A DNA stretch of 59,070 bases from Verrucomicrobiota bacterium (GCA_018240025.1 JAFEGM010000059.1:34744-93813); one strand, 5' to 3'. Positions 17,855-28,140 are shown, numbered from the stretch's first letter. A program made the numbers and translations. The notes: a model not told the origin generated them from the sequence alone.

Positions 17855-18787
17855 ATGAGTACCGCCGCCCTGCCGCGCCTCGAGACGTCGTCCAAGCTCT
17901 TCGCCCACACCCGGGCCGACGCCATTCCCGTCCTCGCCGGCCTCGCCAACTTCCTCTACCTCCCGCTGCTGTTCTGGCTGTTCCCGCGCACGCCGCTGTG
18001 GGTCATGCTCATCCTCGGGGCGATCTACTCGCTGAGCATTTCCTGGAACATCAACGGCATCTCGCACAACTTCATCCACAATCCGTATTTCCGGTGGGCG
18101 CCGCTCAACTGGGCGTTTTCCTGGATGGAATCGGTCGCGCTCGGCTTCTCGCAGACCTTTTACGACGCGGTCCATACCCGCCATCACATGGGCAACTCCG
18201 ACCGCCCGGACGAACACGGCGAAACGGTCGATTGGCTCTCGATCTACCGCCACGGACACGACGGCGAGCCGGAGAATCCGTGGAGCTACATCTTCCTCGG
18301 CTACTTCCGCGACGACCCGAAGGCCATCTTCAAGATGCTGAAAGAGCGCCGCCCGTTCGAGGCGTACTTCGGGGTCTTCGAGATCGTCAGCTTCCTCGGC
18401 TGCTTCGCCCTGATGGGCTGGCTGAACTGGCACTTCATCGTCTTCTTCCTGCCCTTCTACTACCTCGGGCACTGCCTGAGCTACGCCAATGGCTACTACA
18501 AGCACTACGGTGCCAATCCCGACGTGCCCATCGCCTGGGGCGTGAGCACCTACCATCGCTTCTACAACTGGCTCTGGTTCAACAACGGCTACCACGCCGA
18601 ACACCACTATCGGCCCAAGGTCCACTGGACCCAGATGAAGCAGCTGCACGAGCAGATCGCCGAGGAGCAGAAGGCGGCTGGCGTGCGCGTCATCCAGCCG
18701 CCCCACGCCCTTGGCTTCCTCGATCCCGATCTGCCGCCGCGCAAGGGCAGCGGCAGTTCGCCGGATGCGGCCGCGGCCTCGAGCTGA
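17855..18787 (+). CDS. Membrane fatty acid desaturase
   Basis: A 310-residue integral membrane di-iron enzyme. The three histidine boxes are present: H71-xxx-H75 (HNFIH), H107-xx-HH (HTRHH, 107-111) and H247-AE-HH (HAEHH, 247-251), separated by hydrophobic pairs of helices. It would introduce a double bond or hydroxyl group into a lipid acyl chain. The Ala/Ser-rich tail after DLPPRKG is not part of the catalytic core. No electron-transfer partner gene is adjacent. Regiospecificity cannot be predicted. Confidence 0.88.
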   Translation: MSTAALPRLETSSKLFAHTRADAIPVLAGLANFLYLPLLFWLFPRTPLWVMLILGAIYSLSISWNINGISHNFIHNPYFRWAPLNWAFSWMESVALGFSQTFYDAVHTRHHMGNSDRPDEHGETVDWLSIYRHGHDGEPENPWSYIFLGYFRDDPKAIFKMLKERRPFEAYFGVFEIVSFLGCFALMGWLNWHFIVFFLPFYYLGHCLSYANGYYKHYGANPDVPIAWGVSTYHRFYNWLWFNNGYHAEHHYRPKVHWTQMKQLHEQIAEEQKAAGVRVIQPPHALGFLDPDLPPRKGSGSSPDAAAASS

Positions 18788-18812
18788 GGTTCGAAGGGAC
18801 GCGTCCCGCCGA

Positions 18813-19145
18813 TCAGCCGACCGCCAGCAATTCGACCTCGAAAACGAGCGTCGAATTCGGCGGGATGGCTCCCGGGTAGCCAGCGCGGCCATAGGCCAGC
18901 TCCGGCGGGATGGTCAGGCGCACCTTGTCGCCCACGACCATCTGGGCCACGCCCAGATCCCAGCCACGGATGACCATGCCGGCTCCGAGCACGAACTGGA
19001 AAGGCTCGCGCCGGTCGACGGAGGAATCGAACTTTCGTCCGTCCAGGAAGGTGCCGGTGTAGTGCACCGTGACCGTCTGGCCCTTCTGCGGCCTCGCGCC
19101 GGTGCCGGAGACAAGCTTTTCGGTTTGGAGTTCGGGCGTCGCCAT
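18813..19145 (-). CDS. FKBP-type peptidyl-prolyl cis-trans isomerase
   Basis: A 110-residue single-domain FKBP with the standard core: [18 protein letters not shown], then [12 protein letters not shown], then [29 protein letters not shown]. All the pocket residues that I can align (Tyr, Phe, Asp, Trp, Tyr, Phe) are kept, so it should catalyse prolyl isomerisation. The start at 19145 ([11 protein letters not shown]) is preferred over 19160. It has no signal peptide and is probably cytoplasmic. It faces away from the acyltransferase gene across about 50 bases. Confidence 0.93.
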   Translation of the reverse strand: MATPELQTEKLVSGTGARPQKGQTVTVHYTGTFLDGRKFDSSVDRREPFQFVLGAGMVIRGWDLGVAQMVVGDKVRLTIPPELAYGRAGYPGAIPPNSTLVFEVELLAVG

Positions 19146-19197
19146 CACCCCACCAACCACGCGCGGTGACGGGGGTCAACGAAGATCCGTCCGGTGC

Positions 19198-20379
19198 TTG
19201 CGCTCCGGGAGCCGTTCAGGCACGCTGCGCGCCCAGGCGCCAATCCTTCCTCTGTCCAGTCCCTCTACCCATCGACCTTTCTCCCCTGAGCTGGAGGGCT
19301 TGCGCGGACTCGCCATTCTGCTGGTCCTCAGTCTGCATTATTTCGTTCAGACGAAGTGCGTCCCGGACATCTTCCTTTCCGATCCTCACCTGCGCATTCT
19401 TTCCCGCCAAGGCTGGTCTGGGGTGGATCTCTTTTTCGTTCTCTCCGGGTTTCTGATCGGCGGCATCCTCCTCGACGAAGGCGGCCGAAAGGGATTTCTC
19501 CGCGCCTTCTTCCTGCGCCGTGCGCTTCGCATTCTGCCGGTCTATCTGCTGCTGATCGCCGTCGTTTTCGGCGTGATGTGGTTTCTGGAGCGTCGCCCGC
19601 CCCATGCCTTCGTCGAGATCCCGGTCTGGTCCTATCTCCTCTTCGTGCAGAACTACTACACCGCGTTTGGCTACAAATTCTCCCTGCAGTTGGGTCCGTT
19701 TTGGAGTCTCGCCATCGAAGAGCAGTTCTACGTGCTGGGCGCACTGGTGCGGACCAAAATGCCCCGGTGGACGGCGGCCGTGCTGCTGGGTACCTGCCTC
19801 CTCGGTGGTCCCGTGCTGCGCGTGCTCCTGGAGGACGGCAGATTTCACGGTCTCGGCTGGTGGGATTTCACCCCCGCACGGCTCGACGGATTGGCCTTCG
19901 GCGTCGGGGTCGCCTGGCTGCTTCGGCAACCTGCCGCGGTGACCTGGCTGGCCGGTCAGCGCGGCCCGCACCGTTGGCTGATCCTCGCCCTCTCCGTGGC
20001 TCTCCCACTGGTCAGTCTGATCGACACGCAAAGAGGCCTCGCCACGCCCGAGGGCATCACTTTCCTGGGGCTGAACTTTGCCGCAATCGTGGCGTATCTG
20101 ATCCTCCACGGACCGGCCTCCCGTCTGGGACGGGCTCTCCGTTTTGGCCCGCTGCGCTGGTTCGGCCGGGTCTCCTATTTCGTCTATGTCTTTCACATGT
20201 TCCTCCTTTCGATTTCGGCCCAACTGATCGGCACCTTCGTCTCCGAGGCCTCCCGGACCTCGATTCAGGCGGTCGCTCTCGCCCTGCTGCTGCTGGTCGC
20301 GGCCGCAGCGGTTTCCTGGCGCTGGCTGGAAAGCCCGCTTTTGCGCGTCGGCCGGAGCATCCCCTACGGCAAAGCTTGA
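19198..20379 (+). CDS. Acyltransferase family 3 (OafA/YrhL-like) membrane protein
   Basis: A roughly 393-residue integral membrane acyltransferase that acetylates surface sugars. The family start LEGLRGLAILLVLSLHYF, with the conserved His, is followed by GVDLFFVLSGFLIGGIL and FWSLAIEEQFYVLGAL, and about ten membrane segments are visible. The start codon is uncertain. There is no ATG close to the first helix; the TTG at 19198 is my choice, with CTG codons at 19225 and 19252 as alternatives. It could modify the glycan encoded downstream, but rlmN separates it from that operon. Confidence 0.82.
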   Translation: MRSGSRSGTLRAQAPILPLSSPSTHRPFSPELEGLRGLAILLVLSLHYFVQTKCVPDIFLSDPHLRILSRQGWSGVDLFFVLSGFLIGGILLDEGGRKGFLRAFFLRRALRILPVYLLLIAVVFGVMWFLERRPPHAFVEIPVWSYLLFVQNYYTAFGYKFSLQLGPFWSLAIEEQFYVLGALVRTKMPRWTAAVLLGTCLLGGPVLRVLLEDGRFHGLGWWDFTPARLDGLAFGVGVAWLLRQPAAVTWLAGQRGPHRWLILALSVALPLVSLIDTQRGLATPEGITFLGLNFAAIVAYLILHGPASRLGRALRFGPLRWFGRVSYFVYVFHMFLLSISAQLIGTFVSEASRTSIQAVALALLLLVAAAAVSWRWLESPLLRVGRSIPYGKA

Positions 20380-20433
20380 CCCCGCGGCCGCATCGCCGGC
20401 TTGGCCTTTCCGGCCGGACGACTAAACTGCGGG

Positions 20434-21489
<1,056 letters not shown>

Positions 21490-21561
21490 CCGGTTGCTCC
21501 GTCGGAGCGCCGATGCTGGGGACCTGCGCGGCAAAGTGTTGGACTTCGCGGCGGCGGTGTT

Positions 21562-21567
21562 GGAGGG
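21562..21567 (+). promoter_or_regulatory. Shine-Dalgarno site of the RmlD-like gene
   Basis: GGAGGG lies six bases before the ATG at 21574 and fixes that start. It is one of the few strong Shine-Dalgarno sites in the window and opens the four-gene plus-strand operon. Confidence 0.6.
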
Positions 21568-21573
21568 AAGCCC

Positions 21574-22434
21574 ATGTCCGCGAGAGGCCGCATCCTTGTC
21601 ACTGGTGGGACGGGACTGCTGGGGAGTACGCTCATCCCGGCCCTCCGCGCGGCCGGGTGGCAGACCTTTGCGCACGGGCGATCCGCTCGCGCGGACCTGC
21701 AGGGAGACTTGGCCGACGCCGGGTCCGCCGCGGAACTGGTGCATGCGGCCCGACCGGACGCGGTCGTGCATCTGGTCGCCTTGACGGATGTGGATCGCTG
21801 CGAGCGCGAACCACACCTCGCCTATCTCGGCAACGTGCGACCGCTGGAAAACCTGGTGGCGGCCCTGGGCTCCGACACCCCTCTCGTTCACCTCTCGACC
21901 GACCATCTCTACGACGGAGTCGGTCCCCACCGCGAAGAGGCGGTGCATTTCGTGAATACCTACGCCCTCACCAAATACTGCGCGGAGCTCGTTGCGCTGA
22001 GGGCGCACGGGGTCGTCTTGCGCACCAATTTTTACGGCAAGAGTCGTTGTCCCGGGAGACCCAGCTTCAGCGATTGGTTGATCGAGGCATTTTCAACCCA
22101 GCGCCCAATCAAACTCTTCACCGACGTGCTCTTCAGCCCGCTCTCGTTGCCCAGCCTCGTCGCGAGCATCCTGCGGGTACTCGAAGCTCCCCGCCCCGGC
22201 GTCTACAACCTCGGGAGCCGCGGTGGACTCAGCAAGCGCGACTTCGCCCATGCCGTCGCAGCTCAGCAGGGACTCCCGACCTGCATGGCACAGGATGCAC
22301 TTTCCACGGCGGCCAGTTTGTCGGCTCCCCGACCACTCGATATGCGACTCGATGTTTCGCGATTTGAATCGACCTACGGCATCAGCCTCCCGATGCTGAG
22401 CGACGAAATTCGTCTCGGACGCCACCTCGAATGA
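21574..22434 (+). CDS. SDR-family sugar-nucleotide reductase (RmlD-like)
   Basis: A 286-residue extended short-chain dehydrogenase. NAD(P) is bound by TGGTGLLGSTL (10-20), and the catalytic pair is Tyr130-x3-Lys134. STDHLYDG is the RmlD version of the STDYVFDG motif, so reduction of a 4-keto-6-deoxy sugar is likely. rmlA, rmlB and rmlC are absent here, so true dTDP-rhamnose synthesis is not supported. Its stop overlaps the start of the NeuB-like gene (ATGA), suggesting that both act on the same sugar. Confidence 0.82.
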   Translation: MSARGRILVTGGTGLLGSTLIPALRAAGWQTFAHGRSARADLQGDLADAGSAAELVHAARPDAVVHLVALTDVDRCEREPHLAYLGNVRPLENLVAALGSDTPLVHLSTDHLYDGVGPHREEAVHFVNTYALTKYCAELVALRAHGVVLRTNFYGKSRCPGRPSFSDWLIEAFSTQRPIKLFTDVLFSPLSLPSLVASILRVLEAPRPGVYNLGSRGGLSKRDFAHAVAAQQGLPTCMAQDALSTAASLSAPRPLDMRLDVSRFESTYGISLPMLSDEIRLGRHLE

Positions 22435-23513
22435 TCCACCCACCCGATCGTGAAATTCAGATCGGCCGCCATCGCATCGGCCCCGGGCATCCCGCCTACT
22501 TCATCGCGGACATCGCGGCCAACCACGATGGCGACCTTCCGCGCGCCAAATCCCTGATCAGGCTGGCTGCAGAAGCCGGTGCGAATGCCGCCAAATTCCA
22601 GCATTTCACGGCGGCCACCATCGTCAGCGACTACGGCTTCAAAAGTCTGGGCGGGCAGCAAAGCCACCAAAGTCGCTGGAAGAAGAGCGTCTTCGAGGTT
22701 TACGCCGACGCTTCGCTCAACGCCGACTGGACCGCGGAGCTCAAGGCGGAATGCGATGCGGTCGGCATCGATTTTTTCACCAGCCCCTATTCGCTCGCGC
22801 TCGTCGACCAGGTCACCCCGCACGTTTCCGCCTTCAAGGTGGGCTCCGGCGACATTACCTGGCTCGAGATCATCCGCCACATGGCCGCGCGCGGAAAACC
22901 GCTGCTGCTGGCGACCGGCGCTTCGACCCTCGATGACGTCGTGCGTGCGGTCGACGCAGCTCTCGCTCTGACGCCCCAGGTGGCGTTGATGCAGTGCAAT
23001 ACGAACTACACGGCGAGCCTGGAGAACTTCGGCTTCATCCAGCTCAATGTGCTCAGGACCTACCGTGAGATGTATCCGGGGATGATCCTCGGCCTGAGCG
23101 ACCACACCCCGGGCCATGCCACCGTCCTCGGAGCGGTCGCATTGGGTGGACGGGTGATCGAGAAGCACTTCACGGACGACACCACCCGCATCGGCCCCGA
23201 CCATGCCTTCTCGATGGACCCGCTCACCTGGCGAGAAATGGTGGACCGCACCCGCGAACTCGAGCAGGCGCTGGGAGAGGGCGTCAAGCGCGTGGAAGCC
23301 AACGAGCTCCAAACGGTGGTTCTGCAGCGGCGTTGCATCCGGGCGAAGAAGTTCCTCGCCGCGGGCTCCACGCTGCAGCAGGACGATCTCGAAGTCCTGC
23401 GACCTTGTCCCGCCGACGGCTTGGAGCCATTTCGGCTACCGGAGATCTTGGGCCGGACCACGAGGCGCGACCTGGCGTTGGGTGAGCATATCCGATGGAG
23501 CGATCTGAGTTAG
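22431..23513 (+). CDS. N-acetylneuraminate synthase (NeuB) family protein
   Basis: A 360-residue member of the sialic/legionaminic/pseudaminic acid synthase family, which condenses phosphoenolpyruvate with a hexosamine to make a nonulosonate. The barrel domain shows NHDGDLPRAKSLI, AAKFQHF, FFTSPYS and KVGSGDITWLEIIRHM; the last 60 residues (from LQRRCIRAKKFL) are the SAF antifreeze-like domain. The first motif reads ADIAANHDG where the family usually has AEIGxNHxG, so the active site may be altered. No CMP-nonulosonate synthetase (neuA) is visible in the window. It overlaps the next gene by 19 bases. Confidence 0.85.
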   Translation: MIHPPDREIQIGRHRIGPGHPAYFIADIAANHDGDLPRAKSLIRLAAEAGANAAKFQHFTAATIVSDYGFKSLGGQQSHQSRWKKSVFEVYADASLNADWTAELKAECDAVGIDFFTSPYSLALVDQVTPHVSAFKVGSGDITWLEIIRHMAARGKPLLLATGASTLDDVVRAVDAALALTPQVALMQCNTNYTASLENFGFIQLNVLRTYREMYPGMILGLSDHTPGHATVLGAVALGGRVIEKHFTDDTTRIGPDHAFSMDPLTWREMVDRTRELEQALGEGVKRVEANELQTVVLQRRCIRAKKFLAAGSTLQQDDLEVLRPCPADGLEPFRLPEILGRTTRRDLALGEHIRWSDLS

Positions 23514-24166
23514 CCATCGTCATTCCAGCGTTCAATGAGGCGGGCACGATTGAGGAGGTCGTCCGGCAGGTATCGCCTTCAGGCGCCGTGATTGTCGTGG
23601 ACGACGGCTCGAGCGACTCGACCGCGGAAAGAGCCGCGGCCGGGGGAGCCATCGTGGTGCGCCACCCGGTGAATCGCGGCTACGACGCCGCCCTCAACAC
23701 AGGATTTGCAGAGGCGGACGCGCGCCGAATCGATTTCGCCCTGACGTTCGATGCCGATGGGCAGCATGACGCCGGCTTGGTCCGTGCCTTCCACCAGAGC
23801 CTGACCAGCGGCGCGGATCTCGTGCTCGGCGTCCGTCCTTCCACCGCGCGCCTCGGTGAAGCGATCTTCGCGCTGGTCGGCCGGGCCCTGTGGGGCATGC
23901 GTGACCCGATGTGCGGAATGAAGGCGTACCGCATGTCGGTCTATCGCAGCCTCGGATGCTTCGATTCCTACGGCTCCGTCGGCACACAATTGGCGCTCCA
24001 CGCCATTCGAACCGGCGGCCGAGTGGTCGAAATCGACGTCCCGATCGCCCCCAGAAAGGACGCGCCTCGCTTCGGGCGGATTCTCCGCGCAAATTGGAAG
24101 ATCCTGCGAGCGCTCCTCCTGGGGCTCGCCTACCGCGGCAACCTCAAGTCCAGAAAACTCTCATGA
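23495..24166 (+). CDS. Family 2 glycosyltransferase
   Basis: A 223-residue GT-A fold enzyme starting inside the NeuB-like gene. VIPAFNEAGTIEEV and IVVDDGSSDST form the nucleotide-binding start, FDADGQHD is the DxD-like metal site, and GMKAYRMSVY is the acceptor-side motif of the polyprenyl-phosphate glycosyltransferase subgroup (DPM1-like). It lacks C-terminal membrane helices and is probably peripheral. It should add a sugar to a lipid carrier or a growing glycan in the cytoplasm. Confidence 0.85.
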   Translation: MERSELAIVIPAFNEAGTIEEVVRQVSPSGAVIVVDDGSSDSTAERAAAGGAIVVRHPVNRGYDAALNTGFAEADARRIDFALTFDADGQHDAGLVRAFHQSLTSGADLVLGVRPSTARLGEAIFALVGRALWGMRDPMCGMKAYRMSVYRSLGCFDSYGSVGTQLALHAIRTGGRVVEIDVPIAPRKDAPRFGRILRANWKILRALLLGLAYRGNLKSRKLS

Positions 24167-25992
24167 TCAAGCTCTCAGACTATGTGATGCAGTTCCTCGT
24201 TCGGCAGGGGGTCAGCAACATCTACCTGGTTTCGGGCGGCGGGGTAATGCACCTGCTCGACTCCGTCGGCCGCACCCCTGGACTGAGCTACATCTGCAAC
24301 CACCATGAGCAGGCTTCGGGAATCTGCGCCGAGTCGGAGGCACGATTCACCGGAAAAATCGCCGTGGTGCTGGCCACCACCGGCCCGGGTGCCACCAACG
24401 CACTCTCCGGCATCTGTGGTGCCTGGTACGACTCAGTCCCTGTTCTGGTGCTCTCCGGCCAGGTCCGAACGCAGATTCTATCCGACTACAGCAAGCTGCG
24501 GCAACTCGGCCCGCAGGAGGTCAACATCATCCCGATGGTCCAGCCGGTGACCAAATTCGCCAAGACCGTCCTGCAGCCTGAAACCATCAGGGCCGATCTC
24601 GAGCGAGCCTTCGCCTTGGCGCAAAGCGGCCGGCCCGGCCCCGTCTGGTTGGATATCCCGCTCGACGTCCAATCGGCCATGATCGACGAAGACAGGTTGG
24701 TCGGGGCGGAGCCGGAAGCAGCCCAGGAATGGGAGGAGCCCCATTACCTCGAGCAGCAGGCCGGGGCCGTGCTCGAACTGCTGCAAAAGGCCAGACGGCC
24801 CCTGGCACTCCTGGGCAACGGAGTGCACCTCGGCCGGGCCGAATCGGAGGTGCGTGCCCTCCTCAAAGAGCTGTCCCTGCCTGCGATCGAGACCATCGGC
24901 GGCATGGACCTGCTGGCCGAGGAAGACCCGCTGTTCATTGGCCGCTGCGGGCCGTTCGGGCAACGGCGAGCGAACTTCGCCCTGCAAAACTGCGATCTGC
25001 TCCTCTGCCTCGGCGCCAGTCTTTCGCTCGCCTCCATGGGCTTCAACGTGCAGGGACTGGCCCCCAGGGCGCGCAAGGTGATGGTCAACATCGACCCCGC
25101 CGAAATGACCAAACCGACGCTGACTCCCGACGTCCCGGTGGTGGCGGACGTGCGAGCCTTTGCCGCCACCCTGCGAGCCCTGGCCAGCACGGCGTTGCCG
25201 AGCGTCCCGCGGAGGTGGCTGGAGGCGTGCGCCGCCTGGAAGGAGCGCTATCCGGCGGTCACGCCCGACTACTTCGAGGATCAGCAGCACGCCAACAGCT
25301 ATGTTTTCGCGGACGCGCTGACCGATTTTCTGGACGACGATGAGGTGATCGTAACCGGCAACTCGCTCGACATCGTGAGCCTGTACCAGGCGTTCCGCGT
25401 AAAGCTTGGCCAGCGGGTGTATACCAACATCAACTACGGAGCCATGGGCTGGGATCTGCCCGGGGCGATCGGTGCCTGTGTCGGACGAGGCCGGCGGCGC
25501 GTGGTGCTGGTCACGGGGGACGGGAGCATTCAGCTGAACCTGCACGAGTTGATGACGATCGCCCACAATCGCTTGCCGATTCCGATCTTCGTTTTCAGCA
25601 ACGACGGCTATCAGTCCATCCGCGCGACGCAGGACAACTTCTTCCAGAGCTTCTACGTGGGCTCCAGTTCGTCCTCGGGGGTCGGGCTGCCGAGCTTCGA
25701 GAAACTCGCCCACGCGTTCGATCTGCCCTATTTCCGCATTCGGACCAACGCAGAAATCCGGACTGGCATTCAACAGACGCTTGCCGTCGACGGGCCCTGC
25801 CTCTGCGAGGTTCTGCTCTCTCCGAAGCAAGAGCGCACTCCCCGTGTCCGTTCGTTCCGCCGGGATGACGGCACCCTGGAGTCTCGGCCGCTCGAGGACA
25901 TGTATCCCTTCCTCCCCCGCGAGGAAGTCCACGAAAACATGCACCTCTTCGACGACGAAAACGGAACGGACGGCCCGCGGGTCAGCAGTTGA
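24163..25992 (+). CDS. Thiamine pyrophosphate-dependent enzyme, acetolactate-synthase-like carboligase
   Basis: A 609-residue TPP enzyme with the three-domain architecture of acetolactate synthase. The activating glutamate is Glu49 (NHHEQASG), the central FAD/NAD-like domain runs from about residue 195 to 340, and the TPP motif is GDGSIQLNLHE followed by FSNDGY. It is unlikely to be housekeeping IlvB, since it lies in a sugar operon with no ilvN and overlaps the GT2 stop (ATGA). Such enzymes can attach a two-carbon unit from pyruvate to a keto-sugar, as YerE does for yersiniose A. Its last four codons overlap the end of the convergent GT2 gene. Confidence 0.85.
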   Translation: MIKLSDYVMQFLVRQGVSNIYLVSGGGVMHLLDSVGRTPGLSYICNHHEQASGICAESEARFTGKIAVVLATTGPGATNALSGICGAWYDSVPVLVLSGQVRTQILSDYSKLRQLGPQEVNIIPMVQPVTKFAKTVLQPETIRADLERAFALAQSGRPGPVWLDIPLDVQSAMIDEDRLVGAEPEAAQEWEEPHYLEQQAGAVLELLQKARRPLALLGNGVHLGRAESEVRALLKELSLPAIETIGGMDLLAEEDPLFIGRCGPFGQRRANFALQNCDLLLCLGASLSLASMGFNVQGLAPRARKVMVNIDPAEMTKPTLTPDVPVVADVRAFAATLRALASTALPSVPRRWLEACAAWKERYPAVTPDYFEDQQHANSYVFADALTDFLDDDEVIVTGNSLDIVSLYQAFRVKLGQRVYTNINYGAMGWDLPGAIGACVGRGRRRVVLVTGDGSIQLNLHELMTIAHNRLPIPIFVFSNDGYQSIRATQDNFFQSFYVGSSSSSGVGLPSFEKLAHAFDLPYFRIRTNAEIRTGIQQTLAVDGPCLCEVLLSPKQERTPRVRSFRRDDGTLESRPLEDMYPFLPREEVHENMHLFDDENGTDGPRVSS

Positions 25993-26950
25993 TCCGCTCG
26001 CGTTCGATGACGCGCGGGCGTTTCAGGAGCTGGGTATGCATCGCACCAATGTACTCACCCACGATGCCGATGAAAAACAGCTGCACGGAGGCAAAAAGGA
26101 ATAACCCGATCACCAAGGGAGCAATCCCGACGGCAAACTCGTTCCAGAAGAGAAGCTTGTAGATCAGATAGAGGAAGGCGACCAGCAGGCTGCCGAGGGA
26201 AGAGACAAAACCCAGAATGGCCGCGAGGCGCAGTGGCACCTTGGAAAAGCTGGTGATGCCCAGCATCGCAAAGTCATAGAGCGCGTAGAGATTGTAGCTG
26301 GACCGTCCGCTCTTCCGCAGGGGCTGGGTAAAGGGCAGGAGCGCCACAGGATAGCCGAAGTCCGAAATGATCCCGCGCACGTAGGGATAAGGATCCTCTA
26401 GTTTGCGAAACTGCTCCATCACGGCGCGATCGTAGAGGCCAAAACCGGTGACGTTCTGGAGGAGAGGCACATCGCTCAGGCGGGCCACCAGCCGGTAGTA
26501 CGTTCGCCGCAAAAGGAAGATCAGTGCCGATTCCTCGCTGGTTGCCTTGGAAGCCAACACCACCGGAAATCCCGCCTCCCATTTCTGGATGAAGTCGGGA
26601 ATCATCTCGGGAGGATCCTGCAGGTCCGAGGCGAGGACGATGGCGGCATCTCCATTGCCTTGGAGAAAGCCGTGAAATCCGGAGCGCACCGCTCCGAAGT
26701 TTCGCATGTTCAAGATCACCGAGATGCGCGCGTCGGAAGCGGCCAGCTGCCTGAGCTTTTCCGGGGTGCCATCGGTGGAGGCGTTGTCTATGATATAGAA
26801 GCGAAAATCGTATTTTTCACGAAACGGCTCCAAGGCCGACCAAACCCGGCGGATCAGTTCATCGATGTTGCCCGCTTCATTGAAGGTTCCGCTGTGCAGC
26901 GTGATCAGCCGCTTGCTCGGCGGGACGGCAGTGGGCGGCTCACCTGACAT
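25982..26950 (-). CDS. Family 2 glycosyltransferase with two C-terminal membrane helices (GtrB/DPM-like)
   Basis: A 322-residue polyprenyl-phosphate glycosyltransferase. The catalytic domain has GTFNEAGNIDELI, YIIDNASTDGT and the metal site ASDLQDPPEMI; VRSGFHGFL is also typical. Two hydrophobic hairpins (about 232-258 and 267-292) anchor it to the inner membrane as in GtrB. It would transfer a sugar from a nucleotide donor to undecaprenyl phosphate for later use outside the cytoplasm. It is the last gene of the long minus-strand operon, six bases after the methyltransferase gene. Confidence 0.88.
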   Translation of the reverse strand: MSGEPPTAVPPSKRLITLHSGTFNEAGNIDELIRRVWSALEPFREKYDFRFYIIDNASTDGTPEKLRQLAASDARISVILNMRNFGAVRSGFHGFLQGNGDAAIVLASDLQDPPEMIPDFIQKWEAGFPVVLASKATSEESALIFLLRRTYYRLVARLSDVPLLQNVTGFGLYDRAVMEQFRKLEDPYPYVRGIISDFGYPVALLPFTQPLRKSGRSSYNLYALYDFAMLGITSFSKVPLRLAAILGFVSSLGSLLVAFLYLIYKLLFWNEFAVGIAPLVIGLFLFASVQLFFIGIVGEYIGAMHTQLLKRPRVIERERINC

Positions 26951-26956
26951 AGCTTG

Positions 26957-28129
26957 CTAGTAGAGGGTGATGACGCGGTTCGGCAGGCGACGCACCTCGC
27001 TGATCTCTTGCTTGATCTCGTCCTGATACTGCTGGGAGGAAATGAGGATGGGCTCCTCAAACGCGGCCAAGGCGTCGGGACCGACAATGGGCGCCCCAGC
27101 GAGCGATTGCCCGCCATAGCGGGCATTGGAATCGACGAACGCGACGATTTTTGCCGCGCCGAGTCGGGTGCTCTTGAGCAGTCCCTGCGTATGTGTCCCA
27201 GCGCCCCAGACCACGATGCGCTCCTGCCGGGCCACCAGATCCTCGATGACCAACGCGATCCGCTCCAAACGGTCCTGCGATTTTTGCACGTACCGGCGGA
27301 GCTCGGGTTCGGTCTCCTCGTCCCGCTCAATGGGAACCGGATCGTTGCCGACGCGGAACATTCCGCGAATCTCGCGCACCACCAATGACCCCAGATATCG
27401 GATGTGCGTCTGCCGCATTCCGACGGTGCTGAAGCCATGCTTCCGCCAGAGGTTCTGCAGCGAAACGGGCGAGAAGAAATTCACGTGCTCGACGCTAAAT
27501 TCCTGAAAGGGAGCGTCATCGAGCAGAGTACAGCGCGTCATGTCCGGCACCTCGATGAAGACGCACCCCCCTGGATTGAGCAAACCTCGAATGCGCGCCA
27601 CGGTTTCATTCAGTTCCAGCAGGTGCTCCAGGACCGATCCGAAGATCACGAGATCGAATTTGCCGAGTTCTTCAGGCAACCGGGAGAGCGGCGCGGTGTG
27701 AACCTCGATCTGGTGGTATCGCTGGGCCGCACGTGCGCAGGCCGCGGAAGGATCGACTCCGACCACTCTTTGGTACCCGATATCCCTCAGTGCGGCCAAC
27801 ATTCCTCCGGTAGCACAGCCGATGTCGAGCACCCTCGACTGACGATCGGGCAGCCATTCGGCCACGATGGCGGCAGCCGCCGGCAGACGCCTTGTGTCGT
27901 ATTCGGACGGGGCACCGTCGCGCTGGTGGGCCTCGTACTTCGATTGCTCTTCGTAGTAGCGGTCGAACTCCGCCGAACTGGGGAGGTCCTGGGCGAAACA
28001 AAATCCGCAATCGACGCAAACCGTTACATCATAGCCCGCCAGGAGGGCTCCGGGCAGGGGTTCAAATCGTCGCTCGTAGATCGAACGGGAACGCCCGCTG
28101 CCGCAGATTTCACAGATTCTTGGTCGCAT
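26957..28129 (-). CDS. Class I SAM-dependent sugar C-methyltransferase-like protein
   Basis: A 390-residue three-part protein. The N-terminus carries a zinc-type site CEICG...CVDCGFCF; the middle is a SAM Rossmann fold (VLDIGCATGGML, with FGSVLEHL after it); the C-terminal third has a second nucleotide-type motif (VVWGAGTHTQGLL). This order matches sugar 3-C-methyltransferases of the TylC3/NovU kind (Methyltransf_13/_11/_14). The ATG at 28129 is preferred, 11 bases after pseB. It could act on the dideoxy-keto sugar made by the upstream genes. An N- or O-methyltransferase role is less likely but not excluded. Confidence 0.8.
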   Translation of the reverse strand: MRPRICEICGSGRSRSIYERRFEPLPGALLAGYDVTVCVDCGFCFAQDLPSSAEFDRYYEEQSKYEAHQRDGAPSEYDTRRLPAAAAIVAEWLPDRQSRVLDIGCATGGMLAALRDIGYQRVVGVDPSAACARAAQRYHQIEVHTAPLSRLPEELGKFDLVIFGSVLEHLLELNETVARIRGLLNPGGCVFIEVPDMTRCTLLDDAPFQEFSVEHVNFFSPVSLQNLWRKHGFSTVGMRQTHIRYLGSLVVREIRGMFRVGNDPVPIERDEETEPELRRYVQKSQDRLERIALVIEDLVARQERIVVWGAGTHTQGLLKSTRLGAAKIVAFVDSNARYGGQSLAGAPIVGPDALAAFEEPILISSQQYQDEIKQEISEVRRLPNRVITLY

Positions 28130-28140
28130 CGGGCGGTATC

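Noticed and set aside
21574..22434. rmlD of a dTDP-rhamnose pathway
   Set aside because: rmlA, rmlB and rmlC are absent and the gene is coupled to a NeuB-like gene; only the family can be stated.
24163..25992. Housekeeping acetolactate synthase (ilvB)
   Set aside because: No ilvN or ilvC nearby, and the gene is translationally coupled to a glycosyltransferase in a sugar operon, so a specialised carboligase is more likely.
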